Under the pieces are notes generated by a model. It saw only the letters and a program-made list of their open reading frames with translations, made no database searches and had not been told where the DNA came from. Positions 1-6,835 of a DNA stretch of 64,000 nt are shown here, in pieces (position 1 is the stretch's first letter; every line of letters starts with the position of its first letter). The translations under genes were made by a program, and so were the position numbers. Source of the DNA: Streptomyces griseicoloratus (lineage in GTDB: Bacteria > Actinomycetota > Actinomycetes > Streptomycetales > Streptomycetaceae); assembly GCF_014534645.1 (NCBI RefSeq), contig NZ_JACVQF010000238.1, positions 1-64,000 on the forward strand, written 5' to 3'.

Positions 1-983
1 GGCTGGTTGGGCACGTTGGTGCCGCCGGTGAGGGCGAAGAAGACGTCGTCGAGGTCGGGGGTGTGCACGGTCAGCTCGTCGGCCTCGATGCCGGCCGTGT
101 CCAGCCAGTCCAGGAGGGAGCGCAGTTCGCGCTGGCTGCCGTCGCTGGGGATCTGCAGGGCCAGGGCCTCGTCGTCCCGGGTGACCTCGCGCAGGGCGGT
201 GGCGGCGGCCTGGTAGGCGGTCGGGTCGGTGAAGCGGAGCCGGACGTGTCCGCCGGGGATGAGGCGCTTGAGTTCCTCGGCGGTGCCCTCGGCGGCGATC
301 TTGCCGTCGTTGAGGACGGCGATGCGGTCGGCGAGTTCGTCGGCCTCCTCCAGGTACTGGGTGGTGAGGAAGACGGTGGTGCCGCCGGTGACGAGTTCGC
401 GGATGATCTGCCACATGTTGTGCCGGGAGCGGGGGTCGAGGCCGGTGGTCGGCTCGTCGAGGAAGATGATCCGCGGGTCGCCGACCAGGGTCATGGCGAT
501 GTCCAGGCGGCGCTTCATGCCGCCGGAGTAGGTGGAGGCGGGCTTCTTCGCGGCCTCGGTCAGGTCGAAGCGTTCCAGGAGTTCGGCGGTGACCCGGCGG
601 CCCTCGCTGCGGGAGAGGTGGTGCAGGTCGGCCATGAGGAGCATGTTCTCCTCGCCGGTGATCAGGCCGTCCACCGCGGAGAACTGGCCGGTGACACCGA
701 TCGCGGCGCGTACGGCCTGCGGGTCGGCGGCCAGGTCGTGACCCGCCACCTGGGCCTGTCCGCCGTCGGCGGAGATGAGCGTGGACAGGATCTTCACGGC
801 GGTGGTCTTGCCGGCCCCGTTCGGCCCCAGCAGCGCGAACACGGACCCCGCCGGGATGCGCAGGTCGATGCCGTCGAGGACGGCCTTGTCACCGTACGAC
901 TTGCGCAGACCGACGGCGGAGACGGCGACCGGTGACGGGTGACCGTCCCCTCGCCTGGACGTGGGCATGACAGATGAAGGCAT
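1..983 (-). CDS. ABC transporter ATP-binding protein, drug-resistance (DrrA) type, 3' end cut by window
   Basis: This is an ATPase subunit of a two-component ABC exporter of the daunorubicin-resistance family, which powers an inner-membrane permease. About 327 codons are visible before the left edge removes the end. The N-terminal half carries a Walker A motif (LGPNGAGKTT), then YSGGMKRRLDIA as ABC signature and IIFLDEPTTGLD as Walker B. The C-terminal part is the extra DrrA-type domain. ATG at 983 is used; an in-frame ATG at 968 is possible. It lies 67 bp downstream of the DUF4097 gene on the same strand, so they are probably cotranscribed. The permease should lie just beyond the left edge. 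The substrate cannot be read from the sequence. Confidence 0.93.
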   Translation of the reverse strand, partial: MPSSVMPTSRRGDGHPSPVAVSAVGLRKSYGDKAVLDGIDLRIPAGSVFALLGPNGAGKTTAVKILSTLISADGGQAQVAGHDLAADPQAVRAAIGVTGQFSAVDGLITGEENMLLMADLHHLSRSEGRRVTAELLERFDLTEAAKKPASTYSGGMKRRLDIAMTLVGDPRIIFLDEPTTGLDPRSRHNMWQIIRELVTGGTTVFLTTQYLEEADELADRIAVLNDGKIAAEGTAEELKRLIPGGHVRLRFTDPTAYQAAATALREVTRDDEALALQIPSDGSQRELRSLLDWLDTAGIEADELTVHTPDLDDVFFALTGGTNVPNQ

Positions 984-1050
984 GGAGCCCTCCCGTTCGA
1001 GGGTGTGTTGGCTGGGTGTGGGCGGGCGAGCGAGGTCGCGGGGTGCGTAC

Positions 1051-1893
1051 TCAGACGCGGGCGCGGCGGACGTCGATGTTGCCGTACCGGGTGCGGGCGC
1101 GGATCTGGACGGTGTCCTCGGTCTGCTCCGGGGTGTCGGAGGCGGTGAGCCCGTTGCGCACCTGACCGGCGCCCGAATGGACGTCGAGCCAGGCGGCCGT
1201 GCCCTCGCGGACGCCGACCTCGATGGCGCCGTAGGAGGTCTCCAACTGCACGGTGCCACGGGCCACTTCGCCCACCCGCAGGGCGCCGTGGGCGGTGGTC
1301 GCGGTGACCGAGCCCTCGGCGCGCGCGATGTCGATGTCGCCGTTGGCGCCGCTCACCCGCAGCTCGCCGGTCGCGGCGCCGACGGTGGTGGTGCCGTGCG
1401 AGTTCTTCAGCACGGCCGTGCCGTCGACGAGGCCGACGCGCATGCTGCCGGAGCTGGTGGTGATCTCGGCCGGGCCCTCGACGCGGTCCACGGTGATCGA
1501 GCCGTGCGACGCGGTCAGCTTCAGCGGGCCGGTCGCATCGAGCCGGACGTCTCCGGCGGAGGTCTTCACCCGGACCTCGCCGAGCCGGCCCTCGCCGAGG
1601 ACCTGGGTCCAGGCGCCCGTCATGTCGATCCGCGAGCCGGTGGGCAGTTCGACCGTCACGTCGACGGTGCCGGTGCGGCCGAACAGGCCGGGCTTGGGCG
1701 TCCTGACGGTCAGTGCGCCGTTCGCGCAGGTGACCTCGGTCTGGTCGGCCGCCCGCACGTCCAGGTCCTTCTTCGGGTCGCGGGGCCGCACCTCGACGAC
1801 GGTGTCGAGTCGGTCGCCCGCGGTGAACTGGATGGAACCGGCGTCCACGTGTGCGGTGACAGCGATCGGTTCGGGAGTGTCGAAAGAAGGCAT
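1051..1893 (-). CDS. DUF4097 family beta-strand repeat protein
   Basis: The product is a 280-residue protein made of short beta-strand repeats rich in G, T, V and D, such as GSITVDRVEGPAEITTSSGS, which form the elongated beta-helix typical of DUF4097. I see no signal peptide or membrane segment, so it is probably cytoplasmic or peripheral. The reading frame stays open upstream, but the ATG at 1893 gives the family-typical start (MPSFDTPEPIAV) and was chosen. It lies between an RHH regulator gene and a drug-type ABC ATPase, all leftward. DUF4097 proteins often accompany ABC exporters or envelope-stress genes, but their biochemical role is not established. Confidence 0.88.
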   Translation of the reverse strand: MPSFDTPEPIAVTAHVDAGSIQFTAGDRLDTVVEVRPRDPKKDLDVRAADQTEVTCANGALTVRTPKPGLFGRTGTVDVTVELPTGSRIDMTGAWTQVLGEGRLGEVRVKTSAGDVRLDATGPLKLTASHGSITVDRVEGPAEITTSSGSMRVGLVDGTAVLKNSHGTTTVGAATGELRVSGANGDIDIARAEGSVTATTAHGALRVGEVARGTVQLETSYGAIEVGVREGTAAWLDVHSGAGQVRNGLTASDTPEQTEDTVQIRARTRYGNIDVRRARV

Positions 1894-1954
1894 GGCTGTC
1901 CCGTCCTCCTGGGTCTTCGGGACGTCCCCCCTGGTGGGACGCGGTGTGAGTGGA

Positions 1955-2010
1955 GTGGTGCGGGTGGTGCCCGGTGGTGTGGGTCGTGCCCGGTGGTGCC
2001 GGTGGCGCCG
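1955..2010. repeat. GGCRCCAC-like repeat tract between the RHH and DUF4097 genes
   Basis: On the minus strand this stretch reads as successive units of the form GGCGCCACC, GGCACCACCG, GGCACGACCC and related CACCAC steps, spaced about 9-10 bp. The same GGCRCCA core occurs upstream of the RHH gene. It may be a binding tract for the RHH protein in the leader of the DUF4097 gene. It could also be low-complexity GC-rich sequence. Confidence 0.45.
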
Positions 2011-2023
2011 GCGAGCGGCGGGG

Positions 2024-2542
2024 CTAGCGCACCCAGCCCGTGAAACTCTGGCCGACGGTCTGGGTCTTCTCCGTCGTACGCGGCCGTGTGCCGCCGTCGA
2101 GCGCGGCCGCCACGGCCCGTACCAGCCACGCGTTGACCGACAGCCCCTCGCGGCTCGCCGCCTCCTCGGCGCGCGCCTTGAGGTGGGCCGGCAGGCGCAG
2201 ATTGACGCGGGCGGTGCCACCCTCGTCACCCTCGGCCGGGGCCGGGGTCTTCAGCGGTTCGGCGGCCGTGGCCGGCTCCGCGGGCGCGGCGCCGCCGGCG
2301 GGCGGCGGCGTCACCACGAAGTCGGGGTCGAGCCCGCGCAGCCGTACATCGACCGAGCCGGGGGCGAGCTCGCGGGTGACCTCGTCCATGGCGGCGGAGA
2401 GCACGCCGAGCATGGTCAGGCGGGTCGCCGACTCCAGAGGAGCGGTGAGCCTCTCGGCCAGTGCGCGGGCTTCGTCGCCTCCGGCTTCGGCGGCCACCGC
2501 GAGTTCGCGGCGGAGGGTGTCGACATACGGCGTGAGGTCCAT
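2024..2542 (-). CDS. Ribbon-helix-helix (HicB-like) DNA-binding regulator
   Basis: This 172-residue protein has an alpha-helical N-terminal part (residues 1-60), a Pro/Ala linker (75-108) and a ribbon-helix-helix domain at about 110-148. There ARVNLRLPAHLKARAEEAA forms the strand and first helix, and GLSVNAWLVRAVAAAL the second. Streptomyces copies are usually annotated as HicB-family antitoxins, but no HicA toxin is present. ATG at 2542 was chosen because a longer form starting at 2596 would run through a perfect palindrome. No clear Shine-Dalgarno precedes this ATG, so a near-leaderless transcript is possible. It heads the leftward DUF4097-ABC set and probably represses itself through the adjacent sites. 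Confidence 0.85.
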   Translation of the reverse strand: MDLTPYVDTLRRELAVAAEAGGDEARALAERLTAPLESATRLTMLGVLSAAMDEVTRELAPGSVDVRLRGLDPDFVVTPPPAGGAAPAEPATAAEPLKTPAPAEGDEGGTARVNLRLPAHLKARAEEAASREGLSVNAWLVRAVAAALDGGTRPRTTEKTQTVGQSFTGWVR

Positions 2543-2550
2543 GACGCCAT

Positions 2551-2573
2551 CATGGCACCATAATGGTGCCATG
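2551..2573. promoter_or_regulatory. Perfect 11-bp palindrome, probable operator of the RHH gene
   Basis: The arms CATGGCACCAT (2551-2561) and ATGGTGCCATG (2563-2573) are exact reverse complements around one A. The site ends 8 bp before the RHH start codon. On the minus strand it contains TATGGT, a plausible -10 element. This is the geometry expected for autorepression. The core TGGCACCA recurs in the array at 2701-2760. Confidence 0.7.
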
Positions 2574-2700
2574 CGCAAGCCCTGATGGCACCCCACGGTG
2601 AGCCGTCCACCGGGGAACGCTCTGACCTGCGGAGACTCGAAATTGGCGGCCCGGATGGCGGCGGCACCAGCACCTCAACGCGCCCCTAGCTGCATCGAGT

Positions 2701-2760
2701 GGCACCACTCGGCGCCACTTGGCGCCATCTGGCACCACTCGATGCCATCTGGCGCCACGC
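2701..2760. repeat. Six tandem degenerate decamers, consensus GGCRCCAYYY
   Basis: The units GGCACCACTC, GGCGCCACTT, GGCGCCATCT, GGCACCACTC, GATGCCATCT and GGCGCCACGC follow one another with no gap, giving an exact 10-bp period, close to one helical turn. The array lies in the 224-bp region upstream of the RHH gene. RHH proteins of the CopG, Arc and MetJ class bind tandem half-sites cooperatively, so this is a good candidate for their target. Confidence 0.7.
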
Positions 2761-2766
2761 ACGGCG

Positions 2767-3297
2767 TCACTCGCAGAACACCCGCACCTTGCCCTCGGGA
2801 TCGTCGACGTCGACGACGACATCGTCGAGCTGCTCGACGAGCTCTTCGAGGTGCTGCTGCTTGAGCTCGCTGAGGTCGACCGGCACCCCTGACTTGCGCA
2901 GCTCCGCGTTGACCTTGGTGAGCGCCTGCGGAGGGATGAGGCTGGTGAGCCGGACCCCGGCGCGCAGCAGCTGGAGCGGGATCCGGATGTTGACCCGGCT
3001 CGACCCGTCGCCGCCCGAGTCGTCCGACCTGGCGGCGCTGTTCGAGTCGGGCCGACACGGCGAGGAGCAGCAGCGGTGACAGCACGAGCGCCACCGGCAC
3101 GACAGGGACGTACAGCCGCAGCCGGCGTCCACTGGGTCCGCGACAGCGAACCGTCAGATCCGCCTCAGGCGGGCCTTGATCGTCGGGTAGCTCACCCCGA
3201 AGATCCGCTCCATCTCCTTGAACGAACCGTGCGACCGCACGAACGCGGCGGCGAAGACCTGGTCGTCGACGCTGAGGCAGCAGGTCAGAGACGCGTC
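2767..3297 (-). pseudogene. Remnants of a DUF2089-type locus (HTH stub, membrane stub, C-terminal domain)
   Basis: Reading leftward, about 3297-3154 encodes an HTH stub (DDQVFAAAFVRSHGSFKEME, then FGVSYPTIKARLRRI and a stop) typical of DUF2089 regulators but lacking their zinc-ribbon N-terminus and a start codon. From about 3120 another frame encodes a hydrophobic stub (LYVPVVPVALVLSPLLLLAV). After a frame change, about 3025-2767 encodes a domain (RVNIRIPLQLLRAGVRLTSL to KVRVFCE) resembling the YvlB/SHOCT-like C-terminal domain. The last part is open from 3132 and could still be made as a 121-residue protein, but its first 40 residues look non-native. The whole looks like a locus collapsed by deletions and frameshifts. 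Confidence 0.55.
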
Positions 3298-3328
3298 GAG
3301 GCCCCCCGTCGTCCGAACGGGGGGCCTC
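3298..3328 (-). terminator. Terminator of the AhpD-YceI transcript
   Basis: A perfect 12-bp stem, GAGGCCCCCCGT (3298-3309) with ACGGGGGGCCTC (3317-3328), encloses a 7-nt loop 17 bp after the yceI stop codon. It is the expected end of the leftward AhpD-YceI transcript and abuts the decayed HTH stub. Confidence 0.75.
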
Positions 3329-3345
3329 TTGCGTGATGCCGGCCG

Positions 3346-3885
3346 TCAGGACCGGTGGCGGATCGCGGTGACGTCGAACTCCAGCAGCACCTTGGGGCTG
3401 ATCAGGACGGCGGTCGCGGCGTTCCAGTTCACGCCCCAGTCGTTGCGGTCGATCACGACGCCGCCCTTGAAGCCGACCCGGAGGTCTCCCTGCGGGTCGG
3501 TCCCGCCGCCGGTCAGCTCGACGTCGAGGGTGACCGGTCTGGTCGCACCGCGGACGGTCAGGTCACCGGTGACCTTGTAGTCGGTCTGGTCGACCTGCTT
3601 CACCTCGGCCGAGGTGAAGGTGATGACCGGATGGTCGTCCAGGCCCAGGAACATGCCGCGCAGCAGGTCGTCGCGTCGCGGGTTGCGGGTCTGGATGCTG
3701 TGTGCCCTGATCACGAGCCGTGCGCTGGACTTCGACGGGTGGTCGCCGTCCAGGTGGGCGTCGCCCTCGAAGTCGTCGAAGTGCCCGCGCACCCTGGTGG
3801 CCATCGCGTGCCGGGCGACGAACCCGATGCGGGTGCGGGCGGTGTCGAGGACGTAGTCGCCGGTCAGATCGCTGAGCCCGGTCAT
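3346..3885 (-). CDS. YceI family protein
   Basis: This 179-residue protein matches the YceI lipocalin-like fold that binds polyisoprenoid or other amphiphilic lipids. It opens with LTGDYVLDTARTRIGFVARH and carries the family's later blocks HPVITFTSAEV and GDLTVRGATRPVTLDVEL. There is no signal peptide, as in many actinobacterial YceI proteins, so it is probably cytoplasmic. ATG at 3885 overlaps the stop of the AhpD-like gene (ATGA), showing translational coupling. Together they are the likely target operon of the divergent ECF41 sigma factor. Its ligand here is unknown. Confidence 0.9.
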   Translation of the reverse strand: MTGLSDLTGDYVLDTARTRIGFVARHAMATRVRGHFDDFEGDAHLDGDHPSKSSARLVIRAHSIQTRNPRRDDLLRGMFLGLDDHPVITFTSAEVKQVDQTDYKVTGDLTVRGATRPVTLDVELTGGGTDPQGDLRVGFKGGVVIDRNDWGVNWNAATAVLISPKVLLEFDVTAIRHRS

Positions 3886-4355
3886 CCGAACTGGCCGGGC
3901 TGGTAGTCGCCCGCGGGGCGCTGGGTGATGACGTTCAGGCGGTTGAGGGCGTTGATGAGCGCGATGATCGTCACCAGGGCGGCGAGCTCGTCCTCGTCGT
4001 AGTGCTTGGCCGCGTTCGCCCAGACCTCGTCGGGGACACCGCCGGCGGCGTCGGCGATGCGCGTGCCCTGCTCGGCCAGCTCCAGGGCGGCGCGCTCGGC
4101 GTCGGTGAACACCGTGGCCTCGCGCCAGACGGCGACCAGGTGGAGGCGCTGCGGGGTCTCCCCGGCGTGCAGGGCGTCCTTGGTGTGCATATCGACGCAG
4201 AAGCCGCAGCCGTTGATCTGACTGGCGCGGAGCAGCACCAGTTCCCGCGTCGTGGCCGGCAGCGTGGAGTCCGCGAGCGCCTTGCCCGCCGAGACGATGT
4301 GCTTCAGGGCTGTGCCCGATACCGGGTTGGCGAAGAAGTCGAGACGGAAGTCCAC
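3882..4355 (-). CDS. Carboxymuconolactone decarboxylase / AhpD-like protein
   Basis: This 157-residue all-helical protein belongs to the CMD/AhpD superfamily. The peroxidase-type redox motif is present: C50 and C53 in INGCGFCVDMHTKD, followed by H57, which supports alkylhydroperoxidase activity rather than lactone decarboxylation. GTG at 4355 was chosen over an upstream in-frame extension because AAAAGGAGAT lies at ideal spacing before it. It is the first gene of the AhpD-YceI pair and lies divergent from the sigma gene. CMD-family genes are the classical partners (COE genes) of ECF41 sigma factors, and an ECF41 promoter precedes it. Confidence 0.9.
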   Translation of the reverse strand: MDFRLDFFANPVSGTALKHIVSAGKALADSTLPATTRELVLLRASQINGCGFCVDMHTKDALHAGETPQRLHLVAVWREATVFTDAERAALELAEQGTRIADAAGGVPDEVWANAAKHYDEDELAALVTIIALINALNRLNVITQRPAGDYQPGQFG

Positions 4356-4407
4356 AGTGATCTCCTTTTTCCTGCTCGGAGCGGGAGCGGTCGCGTCCCG
4401 GCAGTAC

Positions 4408-4433
4408 GACGAAGCAGCCGTACGGAATGTGAG
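4408..4433 (-). promoter_or_regulatory. ECF41-type promoter of the AhpD-YceI operon
   Basis: On the minus strand CTCACA (4433-4428), 16 nt, then CGTC (4411-4408) fits the published ECF41 consensus TGTCACA-N16-CGTC. It lies 53 bp upstream of the AhpD-like start codon and is the mirror image of the promoter for the sigma gene. Confidence 0.8.
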
Positions 4434-4458
4434 GCGACATGTGAGGCGACGCGCCCGG

Positions 4459-4484
4459 GTCACATTCCGGAGGGCTGTCTCGTC
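4459..4484 (+). promoter_or_regulatory. ECF41-type promoter of the sigma factor gene
   Basis: GTCACA (4459-4464), 16 nt, then CGTC (4481-4484) matches the ECF41 consensus. The 32 bp containing it and the reverse complement of the minus-strand promoter agree at 27 positions. This implies that the sigma factor drives its own gene as well as the divergent operon. Confidence 0.8.
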
Positions 4485-4525
4485 GTACTGGGGACGGCAG
4501 AGGCGGCCAAAGGAGCGGCGACACC

Positions 4526-5461
4526 ATGAAGACCCAGTACGAGGCGGAAGACGGAACGCCGGATCCGGGCCTGAGCGCGATCATGAGCGAGCGGCGTCAG
4601 CTGATCAATCTCGCGTACCGGCTGCTCGGCTCGCTGGCCGACGCCGAGGACGTGGTGCAGGAGACGTACACCCGCTGGTACGCGATGTCCCCGCAGCAGC
4701 AGAGGGCCATCGAGGCGCCCGGCGGCTGGCTGACGAGGGTCGCGAGCCGCATCTGCCTCGACCAGCTCGGCTCGGCGCGGGCCAGGCGGGAGCGTTACGT
4801 GGGTGAGTGGATCCCGGAGCCGCTGCCCGGTTCGCCGGAGTGGACCGGCGGGCGGCCGGAGGCGAGGACGGCCGACCCGGCCGACCGCGTCACCCTCGAC
4901 GAGTCGGTCACCATGGCCTTCCTCATCGTGCTCGACTCGATGACACCGGCCGAACGGGTCGCGTTCGTCCTTCACGACGTCTTCCGTTACTCCTTCGCCG
5001 AAGTGGCCGAGATCGTCGGCCGCACCCCGGCGGCATGCCGCCAGCTGGCCTCCTCGGCCCGGCGCCGGGTCCGCGCGTCACGGGCTCCCGCGACTCCGGC
5101 CGCCCGGAGCGCCGACGTCGTACGGGACTTCAAGCAGGCGTGGGACGCCAAGGACATCGAGGCCCTCATCGGCCTCCTCGACCCCGGCGTGACGGCGATC
5201 GCCGACGGCGGTGGCCTCGTCAGCGCCGCCCTCCACCCGGTCGAGGGCAGCGAGGAGGTCGCGCGCTACCTGGTCGGTCTGACCGACCGGGCACCGGGCC
5301 TGGCGGTCGTGGAGCGCACGGTCAACGGTCAGCCCGGTCTGGTGCTGCAACTGGGCGGTGTCACCGCGGCGGTGATGTCCTTCGGCGTCAGCGGCGACCG
5401 GATCACGAACATCTGGGCGGTGCGCAACCCCGAGAAGCTCCGGCTCTGGACGAGCCGCTGA
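4526..5461 (+). CDS. ECF41 family RNA polymerase sigma factor (SigJ-like)
   Basis: This 311-residue sigma factor has region 2 at about residues 20-85 (LINLAYRLLGSLADAEDVVQ), region 4 at about 130-190 (AEVVGRTPAACRQLASSARR-like) and a C-terminal SnoaL-like domain. The two ECF41 control motifs are visible: ADGGG near residue 230, and NPEKL near the end. In ECF41 factors this extension acts in place of an anti-sigma factor and tunes activity. ATG at 4526 follows AAAGGAG with 10-nt spacing. It is divergent from the AhpD/YceI pair and shares a mirrored promoter with it. The inducing signal is unknown. Confidence 0.95.
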   Translation: MKTQYEAEDGTPDPGLSAIMSERRQLINLAYRLLGSLADAEDVVQETYTRWYAMSPQQQRAIEAPGGWLTRVASRICLDQLGSARARRERYVGEWIPEPLPGSPEWTGGRPEARTADPADRVTLDESVTMAFLIVLDSMTPAERVAFVLHDVFRYSFAEVAEIVGRTPAACRQLASSARRRVRASRAPATPAARSADVVRDFKQAWDAKDIEALIGLLDPGVTAIADGGGLVSAALHPVEGSEEVARYLVGLTDRAPGLAVVERTVNGQPGLVLQLGGVTAAVMSFGVSGDRITNIWAVRNPEKLRLWTSR

Positions 5462-5490
5462 GGCCGGCCGGTCACCGGCCGGGGCCTCAC

Positions 5491-5532
5491 GGCGACGGGC
5501 CACCTGCGGAGATCCGCAGGTGGCCCGTCGCC
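5491..5532. terminator. Bidirectional terminator, perfect 20-bp stem
   Basis: The arms at 5491-5510 and 5513-5532 are exact reverse complements (GGCGACGGGCCACCTGCGGA and its complement) around a GA centre. It lies between the convergent ends of the ECF41 sigma gene and the FG-GAP gene, so it can serve both transcripts. Confidence 0.85.
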
Positions 5533-5552
5533 GCAGCCGAGCGGTGGCCGGC

Positions 5553-6773
5553 CTACCAGATGCCGGCCAGGCCCCACCACTCGCCGTCGGTCCGCTCGCC
5601 GGACGCCAGGAGGCCGTTGCCCAGGCCCCGGTAGGTGACCAGCCAGCCGAGGTGACCGGGGTAGCCGTCGATCTCGTACTTCTCGTTGGTCACGGCGGCG
5701 AGGTCGGGGCGCCCGTCGCCGGAGAAGTCGCCGACCGCGATGAGGTTGTCCATGGCGTTCCAGCCGCCGTTGCCGACGAGGACGCGTCCGCCGAGGGCGG
5801 CGGAGCGGCCCGGGTAGAGCCAGAGCTTGCCGGTGGACGCCTCACGGCCGTAGAGGTCGGGGCGGCCGTCGCCGTTCATGTCGCCGACGCCGGCGAGCGC
5901 GTTCATGGCGTTCCAGCCGCCGGTGCCGATCAGCTTGCGGGCGCCGAGGGTGCCGGTGGAGGTGCCGGGGTAGAGGTAGAGCCTGCCGGTGGACTTCTCG
6001 ACCGCGACCAGGTCGGAGCGGCTGTCTCCGGTGAGGTCGCCCACGGCGGTGATCTTGCTCATGGCGTTCCAGCCGCCGGTGCCGATCAGCTTGCGGCTGC
6101 CGAGCGCGCCGGTGCCGGTGCCGGGGTAGAGCCAGAGCTTGCCGGTGGACGCCTCGCGGGCGATGACGTCCTCGCGGCCGTCCCGGCTGAAGTCGCCGTG
6201 CCGGGTCAGGGCGTTCATGGCGTTCCAGCCGCCCGAGCCGATGAGCCGGCCGCTGCCGTCGCCGGGGGCGAACCACAGCCGCCCGGCCTCGTCGCGGGCG
6301 ATGACGTCGGCCTTGCGGTCGCCGTTCATGTCGCCGAAGCCCAGGGCCTTGGGCGAGGTCTCGGAGTACCAGCGCGGGTAGGCGGTCTGGCTGCACTCGC
6401 GCTCGGTGCGGACGAACTTGATCGAGCTGGTCGTCGCGGTCGGGTACGAGGAGTACTCGCCGGGGCCCGCGGGGTCCTCGGCGAAGTAGCCGCCCCACGG
6501 GACGTAGTTCTTGTCCTCGTAGACGCAGGCGATGGACTGTGAACGGTTGGTGTGCGAGCGGATCTTGTTGTCCCAGCTGCCCAGGTCCGCGACGCTCTTG
6601 TTGGTCTTGTACATCTGCCCGGTCGCGCTCTCCCCGGACCAGCCGCAGAAGTAGCCGGCCGGGCAGTCGTACACGTCCGCGGCCGCCGGAGCGGCGGTCA
6701 CGGTGGCCAGGCCGGTGCCGGCGAGCACGAGGCCGGCGAGTGTCGCCACGCTCCGCGTGAAACGGTTCCCCAT
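5553..6773 (-). CDS. Secreted peptidase-inhibitor-I36-like protein with FG-GAP/VCBS repeats
   Basis: This 406-residue exported protein starts with a clear Sec signal (VATLAGLVLAGTGLATV, cleavage near APAAADV). Residues of about 35-125 have the cysteine pattern of peptidase inhibitor family I36 (VYDCPAGYFCGWSG and a later AC pair). From about 150 on come at least five FG-GAP-type repeats, each with a Ca-binding-like GDxxGDGRxD core and GGWNAM. Such repeats form a beta-propeller. It is single and convergent with the sigma gene. A role in binding surfaces or inhibiting proteases is a guess from the domains. Confidence 0.88.
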   Translation of the reverse strand: MGNRFTRSVATLAGLVLAGTGLATVTAAPAAADVYDCPAGYFCGWSGESATGQMYKTNKSVADLGSWDNKIRSHTNRSQSIACVYEDKNYVPWGGYFAEDPAGPGEYSSYPTATTSSIKFVRTERECSQTAYPRWYSETSPKALGFGDMNGDRKADVIARDEAGRLWFAPGDGSGRLIGSGGWNAMNALTRHGDFSRDGREDVIAREASTGKLWLYPGTGTGALGSRKLIGTGGWNAMSKITAVGDLTGDSRSDLVAVEKSTGRLYLYPGTSTGTLGARKLIGTGGWNAMNALAGVGDMNGDGRPDLYGREASTGKLWLYPGRSAALGGRVLVGNGGWNAMDNLIAVGDFSGDGRPDLAAVTNEKYEIDGYPGHLGWLVTYRGLGNGLLASGERTDGEWWGLAGIW

Positions 6774-6835
6774 GTGGTGTGCTTCCCCTCCCTAGATGTG
6801 CGACGGCACCTTAACCCGCCCTGCGGACAGGATGG

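Noticed and set aside
2024-2542. HicBA toxin-antitoxin system
   Set aside because: Only the RHH protein is present; no HicA-like gene is next to it and the neighbours are a DUF4097 protein and an ABC ATPase.
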